NCBI GenBank assembly: GCA_002702655.1
Contig: PABB01000076.1
Location: 1-64,000, forward strand
Length of the DNA stretch: 64,000 nucleotides
Origin: Planctomycetaceae bacterium
GTDB taxonomy: Bacteria; Planctomycetota; Planctomycetia; Pirellulales; Lacipirellulaceae
Reading direction: 5' to 3'
The notes under the pieces were generated by a model. It did no database searches, was not told where the DNA came from, and saw nothing but the letters and a program-made list of their open reading frames with translations. Below, one piece after another: positions 18,084-27,987 of this stretch. The position numbers and the translations under genes are program-made. How positions within the stretch are numbered: the stretch's first letter is position 1; the number at the start of each line of letters is the position of its first letter.

Positions 18084-18679
18084 GGCGATATGATCCTGAA
18101 ATTGCCGGACGAAACTGCGAGTTGGCAACCTTTTTGGACCCCGGCATACGGGGCGACCGGCGCAGGATCTCGACGGCCATCGTCGTGAATTCAAAAGGCG
18201 CCGAGTATCGCTTCCGATTTGGTAAGCTGTGGGGCCGACGTAGTACAGACCCGACGCCATGATTGAGAATTGGCGATTGGCGACGCGTGGGTTCCCCGAA
18301 ATCCGTTAACTCGCTCTCGTCTTTCCCGCCCGGCGGAAAGGTCATGCTCGGGTCAACGCCCGCTCGCGAGTTTCTTCTCTCCAATCGGTGACCGGTTGCA
18401 TTCGGCCGGAGCGCCACCAGACGGGACGCGAACCCATCAAGTCCCTACCTCTCAACGACTCTCGGCGCGAGAACTTTTTCGATTTGCTCGAAGAAGGTTT
18501 TGTACGGGGAGGGGAGGTCAGATCGAAATCGGGATGCGCTGCGGCGACCAGAGGGACTGCAGCGTGACGTTTGCGGTTGGTTTGAAGACGGAGCAGTCGA
18601 ACCGTTCCGCAGGATTGACAACGTGCAGGCGACGATGCGAAGCGCACGTGCCCCGTTGCATAGAGGGGTCGGCAAACGC
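18084..18679. other. Intergenic, about 600 bases
   Basis: Between the integrase remnant and the end of the 1586-residue protein gene. The integrase frame stays open to 18260 but without recognisable domains. No terminator hairpin with a T-run was seen. Possibly further decayed mobile-element DNA. Confidence 0.4.
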
Positions 18680-21600
18680 CTACTCAAAATTCAGGCGAAT
18701 TCGCTCGCGTCCCGCGGGCGACACGAGCGCAGAGAGCGCTTCTCGCGACGACGACGAAGGTAGCGCGTAGGCCTCGCCGTTGGCCATCCCCAGAACGAGT
18801 CCGTACCGGGGCGAGATGACGCCCACGCTCTGCGCGGGGTTGGCTGGGTCGTACCAAGCGTCGGCCGGCTGCGTCCACGGCACCGCCAGGTCCGGGTGCG
18901 CCTGGACGACGAGCGCCGTGTGGTCGGCGCCGTCGCGAATGCCAGCCGTCGTCGGGCGTTGCTGGTCGGCAGTGGCGCCAAAGGTCGCGTAGGGGCCGTT
19001 GAGAGTCAGCACGCGCGTCACCGTTTCGGACGCGGCGGCGGCGGCGTCGCGGTACACGTCCGGCATGTACGGCAGCAGCCTGAGGTTATGTGCGCTATCC
19101 CACGGTTCGTCGCGGCGGAACTGCGCGGCCAAGTTGGCAAATCCAAGCTGCGGTAGAATTTCCACCCGCCAACTCAACAGCGGCGCATCGCTCGTGCGCC
19201 GATTCAGCGGATACACGTCCGTCGGCAGGGCGCCTCGCTGTTGCTCGTACTTTCGCATCGCCCCCACAATCCGCTTCATCGTGATCATATGGAGGTCGGC
19301 CACGCCTTTGGCAACCGTCAGGGGTCGGCCGGCAACGTGTTCGCTGAGGCGCAGCAACTGATGCGGATCGATCATCTCGCGGCGGCAGTTGCACGCCAAC
19401 AGCGCAAACAGGTCGTCGGGCAGACGCTGCGGCAGACGCAACACAGTTGCATCGGCGGTCACGCCGTAAAAGCCGTCATTTGACAAGTGGCCGAGGTAAT
19501 CGGTTGGGTTTTCCCAGTCGATCTCCGCTTGATCAGGCTTGGTCCATGGCACGGCGCGGTTGGCGCCGACGCACACGACCAACAGTGTCAGATTCCGCTC
19601 TCGCAGTTCTCCAGTCCGAACCTGCGGCGGGCGACCAGTGCTGAACAGCGTGTGCACGCCTTCGACGGCGACAAAGCAAGTCTTCGAGTTGTCCGCGACG
19701 CCGGATCGATAGACGGCCGGCATTTCCTGCGAGAGCGGCAAGTTGTGCGGGCTATCCCACGGCTCGTCGCGGCGGAACTTCTTGTACAGTTCTTCTTCGC
19801 CCAGGAAACGCAGCAGATGCACCCGCCAGCTCAGCTTGGGACGCCCCTGCCGATCCAGCAGGTTCGCCCGCGGGAGGACAGGATACGCGCGATTGGCCTC
19901 GCCGTAACTCATCAGGGCCAGGGCGATCGTCTTGAGCTTCTCCTCGACGGGATCCAGGTTCGACGGACGAACTCGTTGGTCGCTGATCTTTGGCGACCGG
20001 ACCGCAGGAATCGTCACGAATTGGCTCGGCTGCATCCGCTTGCGCGGCGCCAGCCGCTCGCGCCGGGCTCGGTACGCTGCCAGAATGGCACTGGCTTCTT
20101 CCTGAGCCGCCTCTCGCTCGGCGAGTTCAAACGACTCGTCCTCCTCTTCCGGCTCTTCCGGTTCCGCCTTCTGTTCGCCATCGCCGCCGGCCCCCTCGTC
20201 GGCCGTCGGCAGTTCGTCGCCGTCGAGGCCGGGCGAGACGTCGATTTCATCGTCGGAGCCGCCTCGCTCAGTGGCGTCCGGCTCGATGCCTGTCCCGTCG
20301 CCCGGCGGCTGTTGGTCCACGTCGGAACTGTCCGTCGGGATACTTGTTTCGGCAGTCTGCTCGTCTCCTGACAGTGGTTGCGACGAATCGTCCCTCGTCG
20401 GCGCACGCGCTCGTGGCGTTTCGTCCGCGTCGGGAATTGCGTCGCTTGAGTCGTCGCTCCCTGCGTCCGGTCTGCTGCCGGCGGGAATATCGTTGAACGC
20501 GACCCCGGCTGGCTCCGCGGTCGCGTCCCACGCCAGATAGCCGACCAGCACGGCCGCCGAGACGATCGCCGCGCCAGCTGCAAACAGCGTCGCCTGCATC
20601 GCTGCGGAAGTCGGCTCCTCGACCGAATCCGCCGCCTTTGGCGGCCGCACCTTGCGCTGCCGACGTGCCTGCGTGAAGGCATCGGCCATGCCAGCGGCAG
20701 CCAACAACTCGGGCAAGGCCGGTTCCTCCGGCCATTGTCGCGCCACTCGCTGCAGCAGCGCGCGCATCGGCTTCGCGCTGGACTGTCCCAACGCGCAGGC
20801 GACTCGCAGGCGACCAAGAGCGCCGTGCAGGGACTCCTTATCCAGCAGCAGCGACTCATCGAACATCCGCGCCGCCTCAGGTTGCTTGCCGAGCGTGGCC
20901 AGCAGGTCTCCCAGTCGCCGCAGCAATCCGGCGCGCTGCTCCAGCGACGCAGAGGCCGCCAGTTTGCGAACCTTCAGCAGGTCGCGAGCCGCTGCCATCC
21001 CGTTGCCGCGGTCCTCGTACAACGCCGCTCGATGCATCAAGGCGCCGACGTCGTCGGGCAGCGTTTGGAGAATTCGATTCAGGTCGCCCAGGGCCTGATC
21101 GTATTTGCCGGCACGGTAATAGAGGATCGCCCGCGCCTCGAGCAACTCCGCCGCCGGCTGCGACCGAATCGCGTCGCTGATCAACGCCAGCTGGCGCTGG
21201 TCGGCGGCGCGGATCTCCTTGGCCTGACGTCGGATCGCCAGTTGCAGTTCGGTCGCCATATCCTTGGCCAGCAAGTTGACGATCGGCCCGAACAGCGGCA
21301 GCACCGCCTCGGTCCCCAGCGGCTGGTCAACGCCGGTGCGACGGGCTGCGGCGAAGCGATCGCGCGTTCCCGGGTGCGAATCGAATTCCGTCGTGGGCTG
21401 CTGGAGTTCCTGGTAGTAGCGGGCGTCGATCTTGCTGCGGTCGCGCGGGGCGATGGCCTTCTGCGGCGCGTAAAAATTGGCGTTGGCGACGTCACGGACG
21501 ATTGCCGCGCCGACCGCGTCGTCAACGATTTGCTCAAACTCGATCGACCTTCGAATCACGTGCTGCAGACCAGCGATGAAAGCCGATGCACCGTACGCCT

Positions 21601-23440
21601 CCGCGGCGGCGCGATCGGCAAGCACCTCCTGCAGGCGACTCGCTCCGAGGGCCATGCGGTGGAACATGTGGTGAAACCACCGCAAGTAGTGCACGGCCAG
21701 ATCAGTGCGGCGAATCGGGCCGCGGGCGACGATTGCGTGCGCAAAGCGTTCCATCGCGATCTTCACCTGCAACGCCACGTCGCCGCCCGCCGTGTCGCGG
21801 TGCAGGAAGTGGGCGTACTCGTGGGCCAACACGCTTTTGAACGCATCACGATTGAAGCCCGGCAGCAAGCCGACCCCGACGATGAGCACCCGCCGACCGC
21901 GGTTGCCGCTCCGGCTCAGCCACGATCCCTGCTCGGTGACGGCCATCTCCGTCTGGGCGGTCACCTGAATGACGTCGACTGGCCGCGTACCGACGCGCCG
22001 AGCGACCTGACGAACCAACTGCCAGAGTTGGGGAGCCTCGTCTTCTTTCAACATTCGTCCCGGCAACGAATAGTCGATGCGGGTCAGCGCGGTGCGAAGC
22101 CCGCTCAGCGCCGTAATCACGCCAGCCGCGCCCCCCAGCAGAATGATCGCCACGAGCCACAGATTCAGATACGGCAGCATCAACACGGCGTACCCCAGCG
22201 CCAGCGGCAGCGCGATTGCCGCCACGAGTAGCAGCGGCAACGAGATATAGTAGTAGCCCGCCGCCAAGCTCAAGACGATCCGATACAACGCACGCACGTT
22301 TTGATCTTGCCCGGGATCGTGCTGCGTCTTGCTGCCCTCAACCGCCCGAAGCGTGTAAGCGCTCAACCTCCGTCCCGCCAGGTACAGCACCAGGAAGCCC
22401 GCCAGCCACAGCACCAAAGTGCCAGCAATGATCCAGGCGTACTGCCAGACCCACTTCTGCTGATCAATCGCCAGTTTGAGCATTTCAGCCAAGGTCGGAT
22501 CGTCCATGCCCAGTTGTTGCGCGCGGACCAGCGACGCTTCCGCCGTCTTCCAGTCGCCCTCTTGGATCGCCTGCACGCCGGAGAAGTAGTGCCCCTCTGG
22601 CGTCCGTGGAAATCGCCGCGCCAATTCTTCCGCGGCGACGCGAAACTGCTGCTGATCTCCCGCCTGCAAAGACAACTGCGCCGTCGCAATCCACGGCAGC
22701 GGTCGGTTGCCGCCGGCCTGTATTTGTTGCCGAGCCATCTCGAGGGCCCGATTGCGGTAGGGAGCAGTGGTCGCCGCGTCGACCCCCGCTGCATCCAGCG
22801 CCGAGGTCGCCGACATCAAATCGGCCAGCGACGCGTCGTTTCGCAGCCGCGAGTCGATGCGCGTTCGCAACTCGGCCACGTTGCCAGTGCGAGCCAACTC
22901 GTGCATCTGCTGCCAACCCGGCGCCGCCCCAGTGAAACGCGAACTCGCCGCGCGAGCCGCCTGGCGCGCATTGAATGCCGGGGCCTGTCGCACCGAGAGC
23001 GGATTGCGCATCACCGGCCCGACGTACCGAGAACGCGGCCCGCCCGGCGTCAGAAAGTCATTCGGACCTGCGTCCCCGACGCCCGGCGTCAGTCTGTTTC
23101 CGGTCGGCGCACCCGGCTGCCGACTTTGCGGACCGTCCGGACGATACGACGGCGTCGTCGGACGACCGGCGGGAGGCCTGCCCGGCTGCGGCGCCTGTCC
23201 AGGACGAGACGGCGCGACGTTCGGCGTCGGCGCCGAGGGAAAACGCTGACTCCTGCCCGTGCCGGGCGACGGCTGTGGCCGCGGCCCGCCGATTCCCGGC
23301 GACGGCCTGCTAGGAATGCCGGGGCTAGGCGCCGGGCCACCCGGACTATACTGCCCTGCGACCGGCGCGGTCGCGATTGCGCCGATCAGCACTGCGACGA
23401 CGACTCGACTAACAGGCGAAACATGGCTTGTCATCGCCAT
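18680..23440 (-). CDS. Chimeric membrane protein: M48 peptidase, TPR-like repeats, two DUF1559-like domains
   Basis: 1586 residues, ATG at 23438-23440. Order: signal peptide; Pro/Gly-rich stretch (about 30-150); TPR-like helices; several membrane helices (about 330-460); an M48-type zinc metallopeptidase with HEYAH (about 540-544) and the third-ligand motif EVLAD; further TPR-like repeats (about 700-900); a membrane helix (about 955-980); an acidic disordered region; and two C-terminal repeats. Each repeat has SWRV..L, F.RDEPWDS.HNL and AVPWT.P, as in planctomycete DUF1559 domains. M48 and DUF1559 are known separately; the fusion looks unusual. Probably a membrane quality-control or processing protease. 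Confidence 0.85.
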   Translation of the reverse strand: MAMTSHVSPVSRVVVAVLIGAIATAPVAGQYSPGGPAPSPGIPSRPSPGIGGPRPQPSPGTGRSQRFPSAPTPNVAPSRPGQAPQPGRPPAGRPTTPSYRPDGPQSRQPGAPTGNRLTPGVGDAGPNDFLTPGGPRSRYVGPVMRNPLSVRQAPAFNARQAARAASSRFTGAAPGWQQMHELARTGNVAELRTRIDSRLRNDASLADLMSATSALDAAGVDAATTAPYRNRALEMARQQIQAGGNRPLPWIATAQLSLQAGDQQQFRVAAEELARRFPRTPEGHYFSGVQAIQEGDWKTAEASLVRAQQLGMDDPTLAEMLKLAIDQQKWVWQYAWIIAGTLVLWLAGFLVLYLAGRRLSAYTLRAVEGSKTQHDPGQDQNVRALYRIVLSLAAGYYYISLPLLLVAAIALPLALGYAVLMLPYLNLWLVAIILLGGAAGVITALSGLRTALTRIDYSLPGRMLKEDEAPQLWQLVRQVARRVGTRPVDVIQVTAQTEMAVTEQGSWLSRSGNRGRRVLIVGVGLLPGFNRDAFKSVLAHEYAHFLHRDTAGGDVALQVKIAMERFAHAIVARGPIRRTDLAVHYLRWFHHMFHRMALGASRLQEVLADRAAAEAYGASAFIAGLQHVIRRSIEFEQIVDDAVGAAIVRDVANANFYAPQKAIAPRDRSKIDARYYQELQQPTTEFDSHPGTRDRFAAARRTGVDQPLGTEAVLPLFGPIVNLLAKDMATELQLAIRRQAKEIRAADQRQLALISDAIRSQPAAELLEARAILYYRAGKYDQALGDLNRILQTLPDDVGALMHRAALYEDRGNGMAAARDLLKVRKLAASASLEQRAGLLRRLGDLLATLGKQPEAARMFDESLLLDKESLHGALGRLRVACALGQSSAKPMRALLQRVARQWPEEPALPELLAAAGMADAFTQARRQRKVRPPKAADSVEEPTSAAMQATLFAAGAAIVSAAVLVGYLAWDATAEPAGVAFNDIPAGSRPDAGSDDSSDAIPDADETPRARAPTRDDSSQPLSGDEQTAETSIPTDSSDVDQQPPGDGTGIEPDATERGGSDDEIDVSPGLDGDELPTADEGAGGDGEQKAEPEEPEEEDESFELAEREAAQEEASAILAAYRARRERLAPRKRMQPSQFVTIPAVRSPKISDQRVRPSNLDPVEEKLKTIALALMSYGEANRAYPVLPRANLLDRQGRPKLSWRVHLLRFLGEEELYKKFRRDEPWDSPHNLPLSQEMPAVYRSGVADNSKTCFVAVEGVHTLFSTGRPPQVRTGELRERNLTLLVVCVGANRAVPWTKPDQAEIDWENPTDYLGHLSNDGFYGVTADATVLRLPQRLPDDLFALLACNCRREMIDPHQLLRLSEHVAGRPLTVAKGVADLHMITMKRIVGAMRKYEQQRGALPTDVYPLNRRTSDAPLLSWRVEILPQLGFANLAAQFRRDEPWDSAHNLRLLPYMPDVYRDAAAAASETVTRVLTLNGPYATFGATADQQRPTTAGIRDGADHTALVVQAHPDLAVPWTQPADAWYDPANPAQSVGVISPRYGLVLGMANGEAYALPSSSSREALSALVSPAGRERIRLNFE

Positions 23441-24111
23441 GGGGGTCTCGCGTACCCGTAGATAAGATCAAGAGTAGCAAATTCGCCCCAGCCCAAGTGC
23501 GGGGCGCCGAGCGTGCTCCAGTATAGCCGCTGCGTCTCGCGCTCGCAGGCCATTCTTCATTGCGAGTGGACTTTTCGCGATTTCGCAAAACGTGGACCGC
23601 GGTCCGCTGCCGCACCGATCTTGGGGGTTTTCGTCCGGGTCGCCATCGACGCCTCCGCGATTTGATCGCCAGGGTCTGGGGCACACCCGCGGGCGAGCGT
23701 CGCCGCGCTGCTCCCTGCGGCGGTGCGTCTGCTCCCGCGATACGAGCTGCGCGCTGCGCAACGCGGCCTTGGCCTCCTCCGGTGTGTTGACTGGCGCCGG
23801 CGCTGGATTTGTCGACGGACACGGCTGGGCGCGCTTCTGGCATGCTCGTTGCGGGTGCAGTGCTGTTCACGCTCACCATCGCCCCGAACACGCCCGGCGA
23901 TGTCGGACTGTGTCTCCGGTTGCGACCGCATCGGGCAGCCGCGCCGCACTCCAGCACGCTTTGCGACAGGTCAACCCGCATACGACGCCCGTGTTGAAGC
24001 CGTCCCGCGGGCGCGACTGCGCGGCTCGCGGCGAACAGCTCGCGGCTCTCCGTACTTGCGACGGCAACCGGTCGACGTGCGGCAATCCCGATGACGCCAG
24101 GGAGCCGAGCC
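23441..24111. other. Divergent intergenic region, about 670 bases
   Basis: Lies between the divergent 1586-residue protein gene and the DUF2149 gene. Several frames are open because of high GC, but none shows a known domain or a coherent protein. DUF2149 genes usually follow a MotA/TolQ/ExbB-type channel gene; none is present here. Confidence 0.45.
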
Positions 24112-24450
24112 ATGCGCAACGGCCGACCGCAAAGGCGCCACATGCTGCTGGCTGAACGCGACGAAGAGCCGCCAGACGGCGTTGCCAACCTGTTCGACGC
24201 GGCGCTGGCGTTCTTCGTGGCCCTGTTGGCGGCCGTTGCCGTCGGCGTCGCCCGGATGCCCCAGTTGACTGCGACAGCCGCGCCGATCGCCGCCGACGAT
24301 TCGGCCGAGCAGCTTGAGCTGCAACCGGCAAACCCTCGCAATCTGCCGCGGCTCCGCGAGAGTCAGCAGCACCTGTCCGGACGGGGCCAGCGACTTGGCA
24401 TGGCCTACCGGCTGAAATCGGGCGAGGTGGCATACGTTCCGCACGACTAG
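24112..24450 (+). CDS. DUF2149 family membrane protein
   Basis: 112 residues; ATG at 24112 with GGGAG eight bases upstream. Pattern of the family: basic N-terminus, ERDEEPPDGVANLFDAALAF leading into one membrane helix (about 30-50), then a soluble tail closing with GMAYRLKSGEVAYVP, the usual DUF2149 ending. Resembles ExbD/TolR-like layout with one N-terminal helix. In other genomes it sits beside a proton-channel gene; here it is alone. Function not known. Confidence 0.75.
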   Translation: MRNGRPQRRHMLLAERDEEPPDGVANLFDAALAFFVALLAAVAVGVARMPQLTATAAPIAADDSAEQLELQPANPRNLPRLRESQQHLSGRGQRLGMAYRLKSGEVAYVPHD

Positions 24451-24669
24451 CCGGACTTCCGCCGCTCCGACGCCACACGAATCGCCGCAGCTGACTTCCG
24501 CTGCACTTCGTCCATCGGCTTGACAGCATTTCGTGGGCGGTGTATCCCCATATACACGAAGTTCGTCCCGCGCATCGGCGGGGGCGTCGGCCTACGGCAG
24601 CCCGACTCCATTTGCGACCATTCCGAGTTGAGCCTCGGTTTTCGCGTTTGGGTGGGTAGGATCTTGCCA

Positions 24670-25323
24670 GTGTCGAGACGAAGCAGTCAACTCCGAGCCG
24701 GCGGAGAGTCCGAGGGGCTAATTTCTCCGTCCGCATCGCTCCGGCAATCGACCGAGCAGTTGCATCGGTCCGTGGAGGCCCAGATTCCTTGGGCTTCTTA
24801 CCTATCCACAGTGGAGCGGTACGCCGACCTCCTGTCTCGGCTGGCGTGCCTTGTCACGGCGGCCGACGGCGCGGTCGAGCAGCAGGCGGCGCCGGACCAG
24901 CCGTGGCTGACCCGACGGCGTACGGCCGCGGCTCTCGAAGCCGATTTGCGTGCGCTGGCCGCGCGGGGCGTGACTCCCAGCACACTTTACGAGCCGGTCG
25001 ACTTCGCCTGGGTCGCCTCGCCGGCTGCGGCAGCCGGCGTGCTGTATGTGCTGGAGGGCTCAGCGCTGGGAGCGGCCCACCTGAGCCGAATTGCCGCGCG
25101 CGACTTGACCATCACCCCGGCGGATGGCGGGAGCTATCTGGCCGGGTACGGCCAGCAGGCCGCTCACCATTGGCGGGAAGTCCGCGATTGGCTCGATCGA
25201 ACTCTGGCCGCACCGGCGGACCTCGATACGGCGGTCGATGCGGCGCGGCGAACGTTTCTTTCCTACAGGACAGTCTTGCAGAGTGACGAGCGACCAATCC
25301 ATGCCGACAAATGGCGACATTGA
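24670..25323 (+). CDS. bphO: Biliverdin-producing heme oxygenase
   Basis: 217 residues from GTG at 24670, with AGGA upstream; the open frame begins at 24520 but the extra part has no family match. LRQSTEQLHRSVE (about 26-38) holds the proximal His motif of heme oxygenases. YVLEGSALGAAHLSRI matches the distal helix glycine region of bacterial BphO types. It opens heme to biliverdin, the chromophore of the phytochrome encoded next; the two genes overlap by 23 bases, so they are co-expressed. Confidence 0.88.
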   Translation: MSRRSSQLRAGGESEGLISPSASLRQSTEQLHRSVEAQIPWASYLSTVERYADLLSRLACLVTAADGAVEQQAAPDQPWLTRRRTAAALEADLRALAARGVTPSTLYEPVDFAWVASPAAAAGVLYVLEGSALGAAHLSRIAARDLTITPADGGSYLAGYGQQAAHHWREVRDWLDRTLAAPADLDTAVDAARRTFLSYRTVLQSDERPIHADKWRH

Positions 25324-27586
25324 TCTGACCAATTGCGATCGCGAGCCGATCCACGTCCCTGGGGCGATTCAGCCGCATGGCCGTCTGTTGGCCTACGATA
25401 TTGCCGCGCTGACGCTACGGCAATGGTCGGCCAACATCGCGGCAATTCATGGCGAAGTCCCAGCAGGGGGCGCATCGCTCGACCGCGCGTTCGGAAGGGC
25501 AACGGTCGCTCGCTTTCGGGAGATCGCCGCCGCGACGCCCGGCATCGTTCACCCGCTGCGAGCAGAGTTCTTCGAGGGCGACAAGCCCCGACCGGTCATG
25601 GCCGCGGCCCATGTTTGGCAGGACATGCTGATCGTAGAAATCGAGGGGAGCGCTCCAGCCGACGGGGGCCCGGCGAGCGACGTGCTGAGCCTGCCGCTGC
25701 GCGTCAATTTGGCCAATCAACGGATGCACGCTGCCTCCGACGAGACAGAAGTTGCCGCCGTGATTGCCGAAGAGGTGCGCGCCATCAGCGGCTACGACCG
25801 CGTCATGGTTTACCGCTTCCTCGAACGGGGGCACGGAGCGGTCGTCGGCGAGTCGCGACAGCCTCAACTTGAATCGTTTTTGGGCCTGCATTACCCCGCG
25901 ACCGACATTCCCGAGCCGGCGCGACGGCTGTACATACTCAACCCAGTTCGGGCGATTGGCGATATTCACGCCCAGCCGACTCCCCTGGTGGCGGCGGGGC
26001 CGATGCCGCCGCTGGACCTGAGCTTCAGCGTGTTTCGCGCCGTGTCGCCAATTCACATCGAGTATTTGCAGAACATGGGCGTCGCGGCGTCGATGTCGAT
26101 TTCCATACTGCAGGAGGGCGAGCTGTGGGGACTCATCGCCTGTCATCACTATGCGCCGCGGTTTCTTAACCTGGAGCAGCGGGCCGTCTGCGAAACGCTC
26201 GGGACAATGGCCGGCTCGTACGTGACGCTGCGCGCGAAAGAGTCTGCCAACGCGCAGCGAATTCAGCGACACAAGACCTTCGCCGATTCGCTCCATCAGG
26301 TCGCCGCGAGTTCGTCGTTCGCCGATGCTCTTGAGATGGTCGGCCCGGACTTGCGCAACGTCGTCGAGGCGGACGGCTTGGCGATCCAGTGGAGCCCGAG
26401 CGTTTCCCGCATCGGCGAGGCGCCGGCTGACGAGGTTGTGGGACGGGTTTGCGCGCTTGCGGCAGACGCGGAGTCGGGAATCTGGTCAACGGAATCGCTG
26501 GCCGAGGCCCTGCCCGATCTGGCCGACTCGGCGGGCGAATCGTGCGGATGCCTGGCGATCAGTCTGTCGACGATGGATCTGGCGGGAATCGCCTTCTTTC
26601 GCCGCGAATACGCCCACGAAGTTCGCTGGGCCGGCGAACCGACCAAGATCACACAGCAGACCGACGAAGGCGTCAAGCTCTCCCCCAGGCGCTCATTTGC
26701 CGAATGGAAGGAGTCGGTGCGCGGGCGATCCCGGTCCTGGTCGGCGGTCGACCTGGCGATGGCCGAGGAAGTCCGCTCCGGCATGCTGGAAACTCTCGGC
26801 CGCCGGGCCGCGGAACTGTCGCGCGTCAACGATGAATTGCATCGGCTGAACGCCGACTTGGACTCATTCGCCTATGCCGCTTCGCACGATCTTCGGGAAC
26901 CGCTGCGCGGACTCAATCAGGTCGTCTATTTGCTTGAGGAAGAGCTTTCCGGCGACACGCTGGAAGCGATTGCGCCGCGACTGGAGTCGCTGCGGAGACT
27001 CACCGGACGCATGGATGAGTTGGTCGACGGTCTGCTGCGACTGTCACGCGCCGGATCGGGGGACTTGGAGGTCACCGACGTACGGCTGGATGAAGTTGTC
27101 CAGGAAGCGGCAGAGCTGGTCTTTGGGCAACCAATCCGGTCGGATATCGACCTGTCGGCGCCGCCAAGCGTCGTGGTGAGTGCCGACTACCTGTGCCTGA
27201 GAGAATTGCTCACCAACCTGCTGCAGAATGGGGCAAAGTACAACCAGCAACCGATGAAGTCCTTGGAAGTGGGCGTCGACGCGGAACGGGCCCGCACCCG
27301 CGAGGGCCGGCCGGCGCCCGCGATCTTTGTTCGCGACAATGGCATCGGAATTGCTCGGGAAAAATTGGGCGAGGTGTTCCAAATCTTCCGCCGCCTGCAC
27401 ATGCCGAAGGATTTTGGAGGCGGTTCGGGCGCCGGTTTGACGATTGCGAAGAAGATCGCCGAACGGCACGGCGGCACGATTTGGATCGAGTCGGCGCCTG
27501 GCGAAGGCACGACCGTCTATTTCACGCTCCAGGAGTCCGTCATTCGACAGCCGAGCGACCACGGTCATGAGAAGCGAAGCCCCTGA
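25301..27586 (+). CDS. bphP: Bacteriophytochrome histidine kinase
   Basis: 761 residues; ATG at 25301 inside the end of the heme oxygenase gene. PAS-GAF-PHY-HisKA-HATPase layout. Cys12 in LTNCDREPIHVPG is the biliverdin attachment site. GAF holds LHYPATDIPEPARRLY (DIP motif). PHY tongue has SPRRSF (PRxSF motif, about 460-466). H-box AASHDLREPLRG has the phosphorylated His at about 528. N-box LLTNLLQNGAKYN and G-boxes RDNGIGI and GSGAGL are intact. Red/far-red light sensor kinase in the cytoplasm. Its likely target is the response regulator that overlaps its 3' end. Confidence 0.95.
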   Translation: MPTNGDIDLTNCDREPIHVPGAIQPHGRLLAYDIAALTLRQWSANIAAIHGEVPAGGASLDRAFGRATVARFREIAAATPGIVHPLRAEFFEGDKPRPVMAAAHVWQDMLIVEIEGSAPADGGPASDVLSLPLRVNLANQRMHAASDETEVAAVIAEEVRAISGYDRVMVYRFLERGHGAVVGESRQPQLESFLGLHYPATDIPEPARRLYILNPVRAIGDIHAQPTPLVAAGPMPPLDLSFSVFRAVSPIHIEYLQNMGVAASMSISILQEGELWGLIACHHYAPRFLNLEQRAVCETLGTMAGSYVTLRAKESANAQRIQRHKTFADSLHQVAASSSFADALEMVGPDLRNVVEADGLAIQWSPSVSRIGEAPADEVVGRVCALAADAESGIWSTESLAEALPDLADSAGESCGCLAISLSTMDLAGIAFFRREYAHEVRWAGEPTKITQQTDEGVKLSPRRSFAEWKESVRGRSRSWSAVDLAMAEEVRSGMLETLGRRAAELSRVNDELHRLNADLDSFAYAASHDLREPLRGLNQVVYLLEEELSGDTLEAIAPRLESLRRLTGRMDELVDGLLRLSRAGSGDLEVTDVRLDEVVQEAAELVFGQPIRSDIDLSAPPSVVVSADYLCLRELLTNLLQNGAKYNQQPMKSLEVGVDAERARTREGRPAPAIFVRDNGIGIAREKLGEVFQIFRRLHMPKDFGGGSGAGLTIAKKIAERHGGTIWIESAPGEGTTVYFTLQESVIRQPSDHGHEKRSP

Positions 27587-27968
27587 CATTTTGCTGATTG
27601 AAGATTCGGATCTTGATTACGAGATGTGCGTCAGGGCCATTCGCGAAGTTGTGCCGAACGCTTCCATTCGACGGGCAACCGAATGTTCCGACGCCCGCAA
27701 GGAGTTGAAAACCTCCTCGCCCTCCCTGATGATCCTGGATATCAATCTGCAGACGTGCAACGGCCTGGATTTTCTGGAGCGGATGGCAAGTCTGCGAAAT
27801 TCGCTCGGCTCGATCGTCGTCTTCTCCACGTCGACGGACCCGCGTGACCGCGACCGAGCCCGCAACGCGGGTGCAGCGGATTTCTTCGAAAAGCCTTTCC
27901 GCCCGCAGGAGTACCTCAGCACGGTTCAAACGATCGTGTCCCGCTACGTCTGCACTCCCCCCTGTTGA
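27567..27968 (+). CDS. Single-domain response regulator (Rcp1-like)
   Basis: 133 residues; ATG at 27567 overlaps the phytochrome gene by 20 bases. One receiver domain only: acidic pocket IEDSDLD, phosphoacceptor in MILDINLQ (Asp near 54), Ser/Thr in VVFSTST and Lys in FFEKPF. No output domain, as in the Rcp1 regulators paired with phytochromes. It probably takes phosphate from the phytochrome kinase and passes it on or acts by protein contact. Confidence 0.9.
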   Translation: MRSEAPDILLIEDSDLDYEMCVRAIREVVPNASIRRATECSDARKELKTSSPSLMILDINLQTCNGLDFLERMASLRNSLGSIVVFSTSTDPRDRDRARNAGAADFFEKPFRPQEYLSTVQTIVSRYVCTPPC

Positions 27969-27987
27969 CTCACGCCCGTCGCCGCAA

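Noticed and set aside
20735-22231. Plus-strand ORF of 498 codons
   Set aside because: Antisense of the large M48/DUF1559 protein gene; composition is Arg/Gln/His-rich with no domain, as expected for a high-GC shadow.
23409-24341. Minus-strand ORF of 310 codons across the divergent gap
   Set aside because: Overlaps the start of one gene and most of the DUF2149 gene, low-complexity Ala/Arg/Ser content, no ribosome site or domain.
25415-26296. Minus-strand ORF of 293 codons
   Set aside because: Antisense of the phytochrome GAF region; the phytochrome motifs are intact on the plus strand.
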